A DNA stretch of 64,000 nt from CAWIKY01 sp963836905 (GCA_963836905.1 CAWIKY010000007.1:124001-188000), one strand, 5' to 3'; shown: positions 8,856 through 18,530, numbered from the stretch's first letter. The notes: generated by a model from the sequence alone, not told the origin. Translations and numbers: made by a program.

Positions 8856-9877
8856 CCGAGAAAGAAGAGAAGCCAGGAACCACGGCTGAGAGTACAACTG
8901 CCGAGAGGCGGCAGGAGGGCCCGGATAACGCCAAGGATGCCTCGGCTGACGAGGTCGAAATTCCTCCCACGCTTGTGGGATACTTTGGCGAGGATCGTGC
9001 GAGCCCCTCCGCATTCTTCAAGGTTCTTCGCAAGAATGAGGTGAAGCGCTTCCGCGCAGCGGACCAGGAGGTGGCCGCCAAACTCATGCTGTCCAAGGAC
9101 CCAGAGGCGGAGCGCTTCTGGAGTTTGATGGCCCAAGCCTCACCGCCGGAGCCAGTCGATGGATGGCTGTGGAGTGCAGCACAGGCGCGCCTTAGGGAGC
9201 AACTTGGCGAAGCGTTTGACCCGCAGGACCACGACGCAGGACGCATCTTCAAATCCGTTCTGCGTGAACTCTCTGCAGCGTTAGGTTCTGAAAAGAAGGA
9301 CGATAAGAGGCGCGCCGAAAATATTCTGCGGATCGCCATCTGTTGGCTTGTCGAGAAGCGATCGCTCAAGACGTGGCATGTCGCGGAACAACTTCCTCCA
9401 GTTCTCTTCAAAGACTTGAAGGCGGCTACGCGGGCGGCTCAGCGAGCCGTTCAGAAGGGACGGCCTAGTGAGCTTCGGATTGCAGCGGCGATGGCGGCAC
9501 TTGGTGACCAGATGGTCAAGGTGGCGGAAGAAGAACAGGCCCGCGAGAGGCACATTTCCAATGACCTTCGCCATCGCCTCGATGATGCGAAAAGAAAAAT
9601 CGAAAAGCTCCGGGCCGAGCTGGAAGTTGCAAAGTCGACTATCTCTGAGCAGGAAACGGCCAACGCCAACTTGGAGAAGACCCTTGCAGCTGAACGCCAT
9701 CATTGGGGTCACGACCTGACGGAGACAAAAGCCGAGCAGAAGGTGCTTCTGGGTGAAAGACTGGGCCCTCTGCTCGCGGATGCTATTGACGCTCTAGAAA
9801 TTGACCCTCCAGCGCCAGGAACTGCGCTTCGACGCGTGAAAGCCGCGCTTTCAGTGATTGAAGAGGCTAAGGAATGA
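8852..9877 (+). CDS. Coiled-coil protein of the Hsp70 cassette
   Basis: I chose GTG 8852 (341 residues) because it forms a GTGA overlap with the upstream stop and has GGAGCAGG upstream. The upstream ATG at 8732 would overlap the previous gene by 124 bp. Residues 1-35 are low-complexity and acidic, 40-200 are a helical region of unknown family, and about 222-297 are a long heptad-rich coiled coil. A short helical C-terminus follows. A long helix ending in a compact domain next to an Hsp70 recalls the architecture of GrpE-type exchange factors, but no sequence match to GrpE is evident, so this is only a suggestion. Its last bases overlap the Hsp70 start (ATGA). Confidence 0.75.
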   Translation: MTEKEEKPGTTAESTTAERRQEGPDNAKDASADEVEIPPTLVGYFGEDRASPSAFFKVLRKNEVKRFRAADQEVAAKLMLSKDPEAERFWSLMAQASPPEPVDGWLWSAAQARLREQLGEAFDPQDHDAGRIFKSVLRELSAALGSEKKDDKRRAENILRIAICWLVEKRSLKTWHVAEQLPPVLFKDLKAATRAAQRAVQKGRPSELRIAAAMAALGDQMVKVAEEEQARERHISNDLRHRLDDAKRKIEKLRAELEVAKSTISEQETANANLEKTLAAERHHWGHDLTETKAEQKVLLGERLGPLLADAIDALEIDPPAPGTALRRVKAALSVIEEAKE

Positions 9878-11808
9878 GTGAAACCATCTTCGGCATCGAC
9901 TTTGGAACAACGAACAGTCTGGCAGCGGTCTCCGTCGGCGGGCGCGCCCTCGCACTCGTAGATCCAGTCACCCGTCGCCCTCATCCGTCAGTCATCTGGT
10001 ACCGTGGCGCGGACATCGTAGTTGGACGCGAAGCTCGGGAGAACATGGACATCACCGAACGTGGCGCCCCACTAGGCTTCGTTCGATCTCCGAAAATGTC
10101 GCTCAGGCGCGATGGTCCCATTTTCGTGGATGGCAGACCTGTCGAGCCTACTGATGCCGTCGCCGAAGTCCTCCGGCACTTGAAAGCCGACGCAGCCATC
10201 GCGCGCGGCGGCGCACCTGCGCATGATCTCGCGCGAGCTGTCTTCACAATCCCCGTCGACTTCGGAGGGCCTGAGCGCCGAGCCCTTCGGGAAGCGGCTC
10301 GGAAAGCCGGCATTGGCGTCGTGCAGTTTGTTCACGAGCCGGTAGCTGCTCTTTACGCTCACCTTCGTGCCCAACCTGACCTTGGCCGCGAGCTGGCGCG
10401 CCTCGAAGGAAGATCCATCCTGGTTTTCGATTGGGGTGGCGGCACGCTCGACTTGACCCTCTGCCGCATCACTGGTGGTGCGATCATGCAGGTCAGAAAT
10501 CTTGGCGACAACGAAGTCGGCGGCGACAAGTTCGACGAACGGCTGCGAAATCACCTGCGCGAGAAGCATGCGTCTGCGCATGGTTTGGAAGACATCACAG
10601 CTCTAGAGCAACCAGGCATGGCGGCGAAGCTGCTGCACCAGTGCGAAACCCTGAAGATTCATTTGTCTGACCCCAAGGTCGACACCGAAGACGTGATCGT
10701 ACGGAACTACCTGAAGGTGGATGGGCCGGGAAAAAACCTCCTGGCATCGGTAACCCGGACGGAACTCGAGGAACTTAGTTCTGGCATTGTCGCTCGCGGG
10801 CTGGCTCGGATCGATGAGATTTTGGAGCAGGCGCAGCTGACTTACCAGGACATAGAACTCTGCCTGGCAACTGGCGGGATGGTCAACATGCCCGCAATTC
10901 GGGATGGCCTGACGGAACGGTTCGTAGGGAGGGTTCCGCGGCTCGAAAATGGTGATCGCATCATCGCCGAAGGCGCGGCCGGGATTGCGAATGATGGCCT
11001 CAGGCTAAAACTGTCAAAACCTATCGAAATTCTCGTCGCAGACACGTCTGGCCGGGGCACCTACCACTCTCTTGTCGATGCCGGTTGGACACTTCCGATC
11101 GAGAACGAAACCCAGAACGTCAGTAACACCCGCCTGTTTTGCGTTGACCCAAGAGAGGGTTTTGCAGTCGTGGAGGTCGCTAAGCCTGTGAAGCTCGGAA
11201 AGACCTCGCCGAATGACCCCCGATGCTCTCTCTGCGTCGTGAGGGTCCAGGTTGACCCAATGGCACGGCCTTTGCTTGAACGGATCGAATGTAATCTGCA
11301 GATCAATCATGATTATGTCGCCCGAATAAGCCTGACTTCGACGGGGCGTGCGGCTCAGTCTTCCGAAGAGTTCCACGACCTCGAATTTGGTCTCTCGCTG
11401 GCCGAAGTTCCCTCGCCGGATCGAGAGGGGAGTAAGATTCTCTCGGGCAACCTTTCCGGTTCTGTTGGCCAAGCACTACCCTTGGCATACAGCAACCTGT
11501 ATCAGAGGACCAACGTCGCGAGGCATGTCGAGAGCAATCAGGCACAAGCTGACCTTTGGAAATTCGTTCCAGGAGACTTGATCAAGCAGTGGCGACCAAG
11601 TTACTTTGACACCAGAAGCAACGCCGCCACTCCCCGACAATTGGAAGAACGCAATTTCTATTTGCCCTGCGCTCGGTGCAAGAGAAGGATTTCGCAGATA
11701 AAGGTTGAAGGTCCCATCAACGCCTGCTCGGAAAGTCCAACTTATTGTGGGTTTGAGCGCCCAAGGAATTCCTCGCATCAGACTTCAGGCGTCTACCGCA
11801 CCCAGTAG
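9874..11808 (+). CDS. Divergent Hsp70-family ATPase with C-terminal cysteine motif
   Basis: The protein has 644 residues. The actin-like ATPase domain is intact: phosphate-1 GIDFGTTNS (7-15), HEPVAALYA (154-162), phosphate-2 FDWGGGTLDL (185-194) and the adenosine motif LATGGMVNMP (331-340). After about residue 385 the sequence no longer looks like the DnaK substrate-binding domain. The tail carries Cys599-X2-Cys602 ... Cys618-X6-Cys625, a likely zinc ribbon. The usual EEVD-like end is absent. It is not the housekeeping dnaK: there is no dnaJ or grpE beside it, and it overlaps a coiled-coil gene by 4 bp. It is probably a specialised ATP-driven switch working with the two upstream proteins. Confidence 0.9.
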   Translation: MSETIFGIDFGTTNSLAAVSVGGRALALVDPVTRRPHPSVIWYRGADIVVGREARENMDITERGAPLGFVRSPKMSLRRDGPIFVDGRPVEPTDAVAEVLRHLKADAAIARGGAPAHDLARAVFTIPVDFGGPERRALREAARKAGIGVVQFVHEPVAALYAHLRAQPDLGRELARLEGRSILVFDWGGGTLDLTLCRITGGAIMQVRNLGDNEVGGDKFDERLRNHLREKHASAHGLEDITALEQPGMAAKLLHQCETLKIHLSDPKVDTEDVIVRNYLKVDGPGKNLLASVTRTELEELSSGIVARGLARIDEILEQAQLTYQDIELCLATGGMVNMPAIRDGLTERFVGRVPRLENGDRIIAEGAAGIANDGLRLKLSKPIEILVADTSGRGTYHSLVDAGWTLPIENETQNVSNTRLFCVDPREGFAVVEVAKPVKLGKTSPNDPRCSLCVVRVQVDPMARPLLERIECNLQINHDYVARISLTSTGRAAQSSEEFHDLEFGLSLAEVPSPDREGSKILSGNLSGSVGQALPLAYSNLYQRTNVARHVESNQAQADLWKFVPGDLIKQWRPSYFDTRSNAATPRQLEERNFYLPCARCKRRISQIKVEGPINACSESPTYCGFERPRNSSHQTSGVYRTQ

Positions 11809-11958
11809 CGCAACCGTCCGCAGAGCGAAAATTGCAATTTGCCCGCAATCGTTTCCCGATCTGCGTGTTTTGAGCTAGTATTCACGACAACCGTGTCGGT
11901 CTGTCAGGACGAAATGTCAGGCATTGTTGCAGCGCGGACCAGTTCAGGGAGACCTTTC

Positions 11959-12873
11959 ATGCCCACTCGCTTCTCACTACAACTCGCCATCCTGACCGCA
12001 TTCGCGCTGACGCTTCCCGCGCTGGCACAGGACGATCAGAGCCGTGAGTATTCGGATGGAGCGCGCGGTAAGGTGACCTTGCCGCAGGGCGACAAGTCTT
12101 TCGCCGATGCCGTGGTTTCCTACACGGCCGGAACAGGCACCATCAGTAAGTCCGCCCAAGACCCTGACGTCGTTCTCGGGCCACCCGACTTCTCCGGAAA
12201 CGTGAACGATGGAAGTTTTCTGTCACTGGGCTGTAACGGCTCGGTCGTCATGCAGTTTACCGACAATGCGCTTATCGACGGGGAGGGCTTCGACCTCTAC
12301 GTGTTCGAGGTGGGGCCGCGGATTGAGGGCATGAGCCTGGCCGTTTCTGAAGATGGATCGGCCTGGACAGAAGTGGGTGACATCGAAGGCGGTCGTGCCG
12401 AGGTTGAACTGGCGGGGCAGGTGCCCGCCGATACCAACTTCCGCTTCGTTCGTCTCACCGATGATGGCGTGCAATGCGGAACGAATTTTGCGGGCGCTGA
12501 TATCGATGCGGTTGCCGCAATCGGATCGACATTGCGCTTCGTCCTTGATGGCGCCGTCCTGTTCGATATGGACAGCACCGACTTGCGCAGCGAAGCACAG
12601 GCGGCGCTGGATGCGCTTGCAAAAGAGATCGCAGATGCAGGCCTGACCACGTTCCGCGTTGTTGGGCACACCGATTCAGTTGGAAGTGACAGCTATAATC
12701 AGACCTTGTCACTGAACCGGGCGAACGCGGTAAAAGACTATCTGACCGCTCAGCCCGTACTCGCCGGAGCCGTAATCACGTCCAAGGGGCGCGGCGAGGC
12801 CGAGCCTATCGCCGAAAATGCGACCGAGGACGGCAGGCGCCAGAACCGCCGTGTGGAGATCATTGGAAACTAA
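11959..12873 (+). CDS. OmpA-family outer-membrane/peptidoglycan-binding protein
   Basis: The protein has 304 residues. The ATG at 11959 gives a clean Sec signal (hydrophobic core to ALA-Q). Residues ~30-190 form a secreted beta-rich domain of unknown family with several Asp/Gly turns (FDLYVFEVGPRIEGMS). Residues ~200-304 are an OmpA-like domain: FDMDSTDLRSEA, VVGHTDSVGSDSYNQTLS and the R-R-V-E-I end that binds diaminopimelate in peptidoglycan. The N-terminal half is not an OmpA barrel, so the protein is more likely periplasmic, wall-bound or a surface adhesin. It begins 150 bp after the Hsp70 gene and appears to mark the return to host core genes. Confidence 0.88.
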   Translation: MPTRFSLQLAILTAFALTLPALAQDDQSREYSDGARGKVTLPQGDKSFADAVVSYTAGTGTISKSAQDPDVVLGPPDFSGNVNDGSFLSLGCNGSVVMQFTDNALIDGEGFDLYVFEVGPRIEGMSLAVSEDGSAWTEVGDIEGGRAEVELAGQVPADTNFRFVRLTDDGVQCGTNFAGADIDAVAAIGSTLRFVLDGAVLFDMDSTDLRSEAQAALDALAKEIADAGLTTFRVVGHTDSVGSDSYNQTLSLNRANAVKDYLTAQPVLAGAVITSKGRGEAEPIAENATEDGRRQNRRVEIIGN

Positions 12874-12977
12874 GGTCGCCGTTACAAGGGACCTGGCCAG
12901 CCATCGCTTGCTGCCGGGCGGTCTTTCCGGACCTGTCAGCGCGACGTGATGATACTGCCTGGAGGAGCGCACCCCCG

Positions 12978-13394
12978 ATGGACGAGATGTTGTTGAAGGC
13001 CTATCGCGAGACCGACTATCGTGTAGCTGGCAATGGTGCTGATTTCGTTATCCGGATCGGCGAGCATAGTCCGGGCCTAAACGCACTTCTTGTGGCGCAA
13101 GGTCTCAAAGCAGCGGCATTTCTGACGGCTTGGAACCCTTTCAGCGAGGCGACCGACACTGAAAAGAACGAGCAGGCACAAGTGTCACTCGAAACCGATG
13201 TCGCCAGACTGGGACTAGTCGCGCTACCCGGCGAAGGTGTCGGGCGCGACGGCAACTGGCCGCCGGAACCCAGCAGTCTCATCATGGGCATCACGCGCGA
13301 TCAGGCAGATTTCCTCGCTCGAAAATATCGCCAGAATGCCTGGGTCTGGATAGAGTCCGGACGGGCAGCTGAGCTGGTCATCACGGCTGCGTAG
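12978..13394 (+). CDS. DUF3293 domain-containing protein
   Basis: The protein has 138 residues. It shows the DUF3293 pattern: a short LLKAYRETDYRV start, the conserved FLTAWNPFS segment near residue 45, a GEGVGRDGNWPPEPS loop and a closing AWVWIESG strand. The function of the family is not known. GGAGGAG upstream supports ATG 12978. It converges with the DUF1499 gene, and the two 3' ends overlap by 14 bp. Confidence 0.82.
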   Translation: MDEMLLKAYRETDYRVAGNGADFVIRIGEHSPGLNALLVAQGLKAAAFLTAWNPFSEATDTEKNEQAQVSLETDVARLGLVALPGEGVGRDGNWPPEPSSLIMGITRDQADFLARKYRQNAWVWIESGRAAELVITAA

Positions 13395-14220
13395 CACGCG
13401 TCTCGATACCGTCGAAAACGCCCGAGATCCGCTTCGCATTCATCCCCAGATCTATGTGGCCTTCGCGCCCGATCGACCGCATGTCGACACGTGTCTGCGC
13501 GCTGCCATTTTCACGCAAGCGGATGACGAAATCGTCGACCAAGCCGTACCAGGCAGTAACCGCATGACCTTCGATGAAAGTCTCCCCGCCAGACTGGAAA
13601 ACGCGGTCGACGATCAGCCCCTCTTCTGCCGCCGCTTCGAGCGCCGCGATGCGTGCCGCTTCCGGGGAAAGATCGACGATCAAAGGCGTGATCTGCGGAT
13701 ACCCTGCACGCTGGGCGTCGGCAAAACGCATGTTCGCCCATTTACCCCGGCGACCGTCATCGACGATCACGGGGTCCACCTGAACCGGATTGGTCGCCCC
13801 TGCGGCCTCTCTGGCGGCGAGGGCATCGGTCGAGAAGCCGACAGGATCGGTCCAGTCGGTTTGAACGTCATAGATCGCAGGCAAGGCCAGCACGAGTTTT
13901 TGCTGGTTACGCAGACCATAGAGTAGCCCGGCGGGAAGGATCAGTGCAAAAAGACAGACGACTGCACCCCATCGGGGCCGTGCGACCAGCCACCAGAGCG
14001 TAGAGACTGCGGCAACGCCGATGGCCAGCCAAGCCAGCCGCGGCCCCCATGTTCGGGTCAAAACCCCCATGCCGAACTTCCAGTCCCACCATCCCCATTT
14101 CGAGCCGAGCGCGGCAAAAATGAAGAGCGCCAGAACAGAAAGTGCCAGCAAGACCGTCAGCGTAAGCAAGAGCCTTGAGATATGTCCGGAACGATCCCGA
14201 CGGGCAGACCGTGAGATCAT
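13381..14220 (-). CDS. DUF1499 domain-containing membrane protein
   Basis: The protein has 279 residues. Three hydrophobic segments lie in the first ~110 residues (around 17-38, 57-80 and 85-104), followed by a soluble DUF1499 domain with ARIAALEAAAEEGL, a VTAWYGLVDDFVIRL strand and the ending VDMRSIGREGHIDLGMNAKRI. The domain is widespread, and its biochemical role is unknown. The ATG overlaps the stop of the DUF1838 gene by 4 bp, which places it in the minus-strand receptor operon. Confidence 0.82.
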   Translation of the reverse strand: MISRSARRDRSGHISRLLLTLTVLLALSVLALFIFAALGSKWGWWDWKFGMGVLTRTWGPRLAWLAIGVAAVSTLWWLVARPRWGAVVCLFALILPAGLLYGLRNQQKLVLALPAIYDVQTDWTDPVGFSTDALAAREAAGATNPVQVDPVIVDDGRRGKWANMRFADAQRAGYPQITPLIVDLSPEAARIAALEAAAEEGLIVDRVFQSGGETFIEGHAVTAWYGLVDDFVIRLRENGSAQTRVDMRSIGREGHIDLGMNAKRISGVFDGIETRATQP

Positions 14221-15149
14221 ATGCGACCTGCTCGACGCAGCTCCATCATCTGTCCGGCTGTAGTCCAGGCAGACGCATCGACCTCGAACGGGTTATCCAT
14301 GAAGCCGGGATGAACTGCAGCCACCCTGCGCCGAAGATCGTCAGGCAGGGCATCAAGGGTTTGCGTCTTCGCGCCGTGCCCGATCCAGACGGAAAAACCC
14401 GGTCGGTCCCCCATGAACATCCAAAGCGGCCATGGAATATCTGCCACGAAGTCCGTCGTCGCCGGAACGAAAGCAGGCGCAGGCGCAGCAAGGTCTTCCA
14501 GCCGAGCCTTGTATGTTGCGATATCCACCGATTGTCGCATCGGATCCACGAACGCGTCCGGAAAGATGTCCGCATCAATACCAGCCGGAAAGGTGTTTTC
14601 ACGCCGCTCGCTGGTCCAGACATGTGTTCCGTCCGTGGCAAGCTGCTCCATCATCGTGCCGATCTTCTTGCCGGACCGGGTGGAATAGGCGCCGTCAGCG
14701 GTGAACTCGTAGCGAAACTTTGGGGACACATAGCCCACGGCGATGTTCGTCTTGCGGGTATAGGGATTGTAAAATCCTCCGACCGGTGCACCCGTTGCAA
14801 GATCTGTATAATGAGCGGACTCGCGCTGCTCGAAGGCTGCTCTGGTGTCAGAGATCATCTCGTATCGGACGCGCAACAATGACGTGAACCCGAACATGGG
14901 CGTCATCAAGCCGTCCGGCGGTCTACCGTAAACACGCCCTTCGAACCATAGCCAGACCGGCTGCGCGAGGTCGCCGCGAAGACGAACAAGCGTGTCGAGG
15001 GTCTCACGCGGCGACAAACTGCCCGGCTCGAAAGTCATGCTGGAGGTCGCATTGCCTTTCATCGAAGCTGCATCCGGGGAGATGCAACCCGCTGCCATCA
15101 GGGGGGCAACTGCTGCCCCCGCCACCAGTCGTCGCCGCGTGAAGTCCAT
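14217..15149 (-). CDS. DUF1838 family protein, probable Tat-exported lipoprotein
   Basis: The protein has 310 residues. The N-terminus has three arginines (residues 5-7), a hydrophobic run and Ala-Ala-Gly-Cys, so it looks like a Tat substrate that becomes a lipoprotein. The rest fits DUF1838: LVRLRGDLAQPVWLWFEGRVYG, a KTNIAVGYVSPKFRY segment and conserved Trp-rich parts. Members are often found beside TonB-dependent receptors, as here, where the start is 14 bp after the receptor stop. No enzymatic role is established. A function in handling the imported ligand is an inference from context. Confidence 0.8.
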   Translation of the reverse strand: MDFTRRRLVAGAAVAPLMAAGCISPDAASMKGNATSSMTFEPGSLSPRETLDTLVRLRGDLAQPVWLWFEGRVYGRPPDGLMTPMFGFTSLLRVRYEMISDTRAAFEQRESAHYTDLATGAPVGGFYNPYTRKTNIAVGYVSPKFRYEFTADGAYSTRSGKKIGTMMEQLATDGTHVWTSERRENTFPAGIDADIFPDAFVDPMRQSVDIATYKARLEDLAAPAPAFVPATTDFVADIPWPLWMFMGDRPGFSVWIGHGAKTQTLDALPDDLRRRVAAVHPGFMDNPFEVDASAWTTAGQMMELRRAGRI

Positions 15150-15162
15150 GTCGCTACCCCGC

Positions 15163-17670
15163 CTAGAAGTCGAACGAGGCGCGAACGCCGACTGTTCGCT
15201 GTTCGGGCGGCGTCAGGACAATGCCGAAGTTATTGGAGAAGCCGGTAAAGGTCCGTGTTGAGAAGTCCGCACTTCTGGCAGCCGATTCCGGGGTGTCCTC
15301 GTCGAAGAGGTTGTCGACGAAAGCCTCCAGACGGACGCCGTCGCGTTGCAAACCGAGTTGGGCATTGAAGCGCCAGTATTCACCGTACCAGGAATAATTG
15401 GTTTCCTCGATGAAGGCTTTGCCAAAATACGTGCCGGAGAACTGGCCGTAATAGTCCCAGTCGGAGCCACGGAACGTGTCCTGATATCGCGTAGTGAACG
15501 AGCCGCTCCATTCCGGATATTTCGGCGGCCGATTGCCCTCGCAGTCGACGCGGCCGCCCTGGTTTCCGGGCACATACTGCGCGAACGAGCAGATGAACTC
15601 AGTGTATTCGGCGCCTGCATAGTTGACGGAGAACGATCCGGTCAGTTTTTCGCTCACATTGACGTCGCCTTCGAGCTCGATACCCCAAAGGTCGGTATTG
15701 CCGGTGTTTACCTGCAATCCAAGCACGCGCGGACCACCGGTCGCACTGTCGATGATGGGTACACCGACGCGGGTCTTCTGGTTCGTCCATTCCATCATGT
15801 AGCCTACGGCACTGAACTCGATCAGCCCATCGAAGATGGATTGGCGCAGGCCAAGCTCGTAGTTTTTCAGTTCTTCTTCGTCGTTGAAGACGCTAACGCC
15901 GCCAACCGCCGCTTCCACTTGCGCAAGCTCGGCTGCATCCAGATCGATAATGCCCCCGTTGAAGAAGCCGGGAAGGTTACCTTCAGAGTAGGTCGCCCAC
16001 ACAAGAGCGTTGTCGATCGGCTTGTAGGACAGGGTGACTCTTGGAAGGAAGTTGGTGAAGGTCGCCTCGAAGGCATCGCCCTGCGAGATCGTATCCTCCT
16101 GATAGCGCCCTTCCAGATCCACCGTCAGGCGATCAGTAATGTCGTAGCCGATCGACCCGAACACGCCGATAGCCTCGCTGCCCTCGTTTACCGGTGGCTG
16201 ACCGTAGAAGATGAACGGCCCACCACTACCGAAGGCATTGAGCTCGCCGAGCCAGTCATAAGCCAGAACGCCGGTGGCGCCGCGTTCCTGGTGATCGGCA
16301 TCCACGAAGTTGACGCCGAACGTGTAGCGCACCCGCTGGTCACCCGGCGAAGCGATCCGCGCTTCGGCAGAGTAGTCCCGATCATAGAAAGCGTCGCGAT
16401 CGACCCAGCCAGGCGCGGCTGTATAGTCGAACTCACGAACCCAGCTCAGGCCGACATCGCTGTACCCGCCACGCACGCTGATGACATGGCCGTTCAGGAA
16501 GTTGTCGGTATCGAACGTATATTCCAGGGATGCCATAAGACGAACCTGATCACGCGACTGGCCCTGCTCTTTCTGGTTCGGCGTATTGTTGACGACCGGG
16601 CGGGTTGCGCCGCTGAGGGTTTCCGTAGCCGTATCGCCCGTGATGAGATCGATCAGGCTGCGTGGAACCGTCGTCGTGGAGTCTGCCAGTTCCGCCCAAC
16701 TGAAACCGGCCCTACCAACGATGTCGGCGAAATCGCCGCAGAAGTAATCGGTGACGCCAGTGCCAGCGCGTCCTGGCTGAGTTGCGTTACAGTTAGTGAG
16801 GCCCGGGCCACGTCCGAAATTGGAGAGCGAACTGCCGATGAAGATACCGTCATTCGGACCGTCACGTTCTTCAGAATAGAATGCCCTGAACCGAGCGGTA
16901 AGATTGGCAGTCGGATCGTACTTCAGAACCAGATTGGCAGACCGGGTCTCTTCCTGACCGAGTTTGCCACCATCGCTGACGGACTGATATTGTCCGTCGG
17001 TTCCAAAGCCGCGAACTGACAGTCGCGCAGCCAGCATGTCTGGAATGATTGGACCTTCTATCCGGACTGACGTGTCATAGCCGCCAAAATCCTCGACCAA
17101 TGCGGCAACCGTTCCGCCGAATTCATAGGACGGATCGCGCGTAACGTAGTTGATCGCACCGCCGAACGTATTGCGCCCGAACGTTGCCGATTGAGGACCT
17201 TTGATGACCTCGACGCGCTCCAAGGCTCCCAGATCGAGCGCCTGAACGCCGGTCGAGACATAAATGCCATCCAGAAAGACTGTGCCAACCTGCTGTGACG
17301 GCTGGATAAGGTTCGTATCCATGCCTCTGAACCGGACCCCTTGACGGGCCCGGCCCGCGACCAGTGTCGATTGCTCGGTAAACTGAACGCCCGGCGTACG
17401 AAGCGTGATATCCTGCAAGTTGATCAGATTGTCCCGCTCTATGTCAGCGGCTGTCACAGCGGAAACGGCGACGGGAATGTCGGCGAGCGTTTCCTCGCGT
17501 TTACGGGCAGACACGATGACAGCATCCATCCGTCGCGCATTGGTCTCTTCTTCGAGCCCGGCAGCATCCACGCTTTCCTGCGCGTGCCCCATTGGTGACG
17601 TCGCAGCGATCGCGAGCGCACTCGTAGTGAGCAAGATTGCCCTTGAAAATTGTCCGATTGACGCTGCCAT
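15163..17670 (-). CDS. TonB-dependent receptor
   Basis: The protein has 835 residues. I chose ATG 17670 over the more distant 17742 because it follows GGGGAGA and leaves a normal signal peptide ending at Ala-Gln-Glu. The TonB-box-like region (around MDAVIVSARKREETLAD) leads into a plug with DITLRTPGVQF and VEVIKGPQSATFGRNTFGGAINYVTR, followed by a 22-strand barrel ending in Ala-Ser-Phe-Asp-Phe. It heads a minus-strand operon with the DUF1838 and DUF1499 genes. The ligand is unknown. The closest general type is the large receptor family of Caulobacterales and Sphingomonadales. Confidence 0.95.
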   Translation of the reverse strand: MAASIGQFSRAILLTTSALAIAATSPMGHAQESVDAAGLEEETNARRMDAVIVSARKREETLADIPVAVSAVTAADIERDNLINLQDITLRTPGVQFTEQSTLVAGRARQGVRFRGMDTNLIQPSQQVGTVFLDGIYVSTGVQALDLGALERVEVIKGPQSATFGRNTFGGAINYVTRDPSYEFGGTVAALVEDFGGYDTSVRIEGPIIPDMLAARLSVRGFGTDGQYQSVSDGGKLGQEETRSANLVLKYDPTANLTARFRAFYSEERDGPNDGIFIGSSLSNFGRGPGLTNCNATQPGRAGTGVTDYFCGDFADIVGRAGFSWAELADSTTTVPRSLIDLITGDTATETLSGATRPVVNNTPNQKEQGQSRDQVRLMASLEYTFDTDNFLNGHVISVRGGYSDVGLSWVREFDYTAAPGWVDRDAFYDRDYSAEARIASPGDQRVRYTFGVNFVDADHQERGATGVLAYDWLGELNAFGSGGPFIFYGQPPVNEGSEAIGVFGSIGYDITDRLTVDLEGRYQEDTISQGDAFEATFTNFLPRVTLSYKPIDNALVWATYSEGNLPGFFNGGIIDLDAAELAQVEAAVGGVSVFNDEEELKNYELGLRQSIFDGLIEFSAVGYMMEWTNQKTRVGVPIIDSATGGPRVLGLQVNTGNTDLWGIELEGDVNVSEKLTGSFSVNYAGAEYTEFICSFAQYVPGNQGGRVDCEGNRPPKYPEWSGSFTTRYQDTFRGSDWDYYGQFSGTYFGKAFIEETNYSWYGEYWRFNAQLGLQRDGVRLEAFVDNLFDEDTPESAARSADFSTRTFTGFSNNFGIVLTPPEQRTVGVRASFDF

Positions 17671-17959
17671 GTGTTTCTCCCCAGATATCCAACAGGTAAT
17701 GTCCATGCTCGCGTCCGGATCAATCGTCGGCTTTCGCCTCAAATCAGATCAGTGAGCATTCAGTTATCCACTTTACGAATAGAGCAGGCCGTGGCGCGGC
17801 GTTTTGCGCGTTCCTGCGCGAAGGTTTCGCGGGTCAGTTTCACGAAGCCCCCGGATGTGGTGATTTCGCGGAATTTCGCGACTGTTGCGTGACTTGGCAT
17901 TCGGCCTCCCGCCCGGACGTGCGACGGAAGGGGGCAAGATGTCATCAAGGAGACTGTAA
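17671..17959. other. Intergenic region upstream of the second receptor operon
   Basis: This is 289 bp between a minus-strand receptor start and a plus-strand pseudogene. Short open frames exist on both strands (for example a 46-codon minus frame near 17763-17903), but none has recognisable homology or a good ribosome site. It presumably holds the divergent promoters. I see no clear -35/-10 pair. Confidence 0.4.
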
Positions 17960-18530
17960 ATGCCCCGCCATCTGATTCTGCCACTCATGATCGCCGTGAC
18001 TGCGCCCACCCTGCCTGCTGCGTGCGCGGCCACACCACAAGGCGAGGTTACGACACAAACCGGAGCAGAGGTTTCCATCAAAACAGCCCTTCCGGTATTG
18101 GCGCGGCATGAAGGAACATGGGACGGTACGTTCAGACGCTACGACGCCGACGGCAAGCTTGTCGCCGAGTTCCCCTCGGTAATAACGACGGAGTTTCCGG
18201 AAGATGGGGCAGATGCCTATCTCCAGACCAACCGAGTACATCCGCGAAGGTGAGGAGGATATCGTCATCCGGTCCAGCGGCGTTTTTGACGGCGAGCGCC
18301 TTCGCTTCGAGAACTCAAGGGTATCGGGCTGGGTCGTCGACGATCCGACGGACGAATTCAACAGATCCGTACTGTTGTTCTTCCGCTATCTGGACGGGTC
18401 CGGCACGTATGTCTACGAGACCGTGCAAATCAGCGACGATGGAACGCGCCGCCACCGCGCCACCCAGTATTTCAACGCAGACGGCTCGTTGCAAAGACGC
18501 ACGCTGATCGATGAAACGAAACGGGACTGA
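17960..18530 (+). pseudogene. Frameshifted secreted DUF3598-like (lipocalin-type) protein
   Basis: Two overlapping frames make one protein. The first (from ATG 17960) has a signal peptide and a LARHEGTWDGTFRRYDADGKL strand. The second continues with IREGEEDIVIRSSGVFDG, then FFRYLDGSGTYVYETVQISDDG. Removing one base in 'aaccgag' near 18231 joins them as ...LQTN-EYIREGEED..., 189 residues in all, so a single extra base separates the halves. The 'GTW-G-DG-L' opening resembles DUF3598-type lipocalin folds, which is a weak assignment. As sequenced, only a 97-residue fragment would be made. Confidence 0.7.

Noticed and set aside
9874..11808. Housekeeping DnaK
   Set aside because: The substrate-binding half is unlike DnaK, the EEVD-like tail is missing and there is no dnaJ/grpE neighbour.
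15346..17019. A 557-codon open frame on the plus strand opposite the second TonB receptor
   Set aside because: It is a high-GC antisense shadow. The receptor on the other strand has full family motifs, and this frame has no homology pattern or ribosome site.
17760..17984. A 74-codon minus-strand frame upstream of the receptor
   Set aside because: It has no recognisable domain and no good ribosome site, and it overlaps the start of the plus-strand gene at 17960. A shorter 46-codon version is possible but unsupported.
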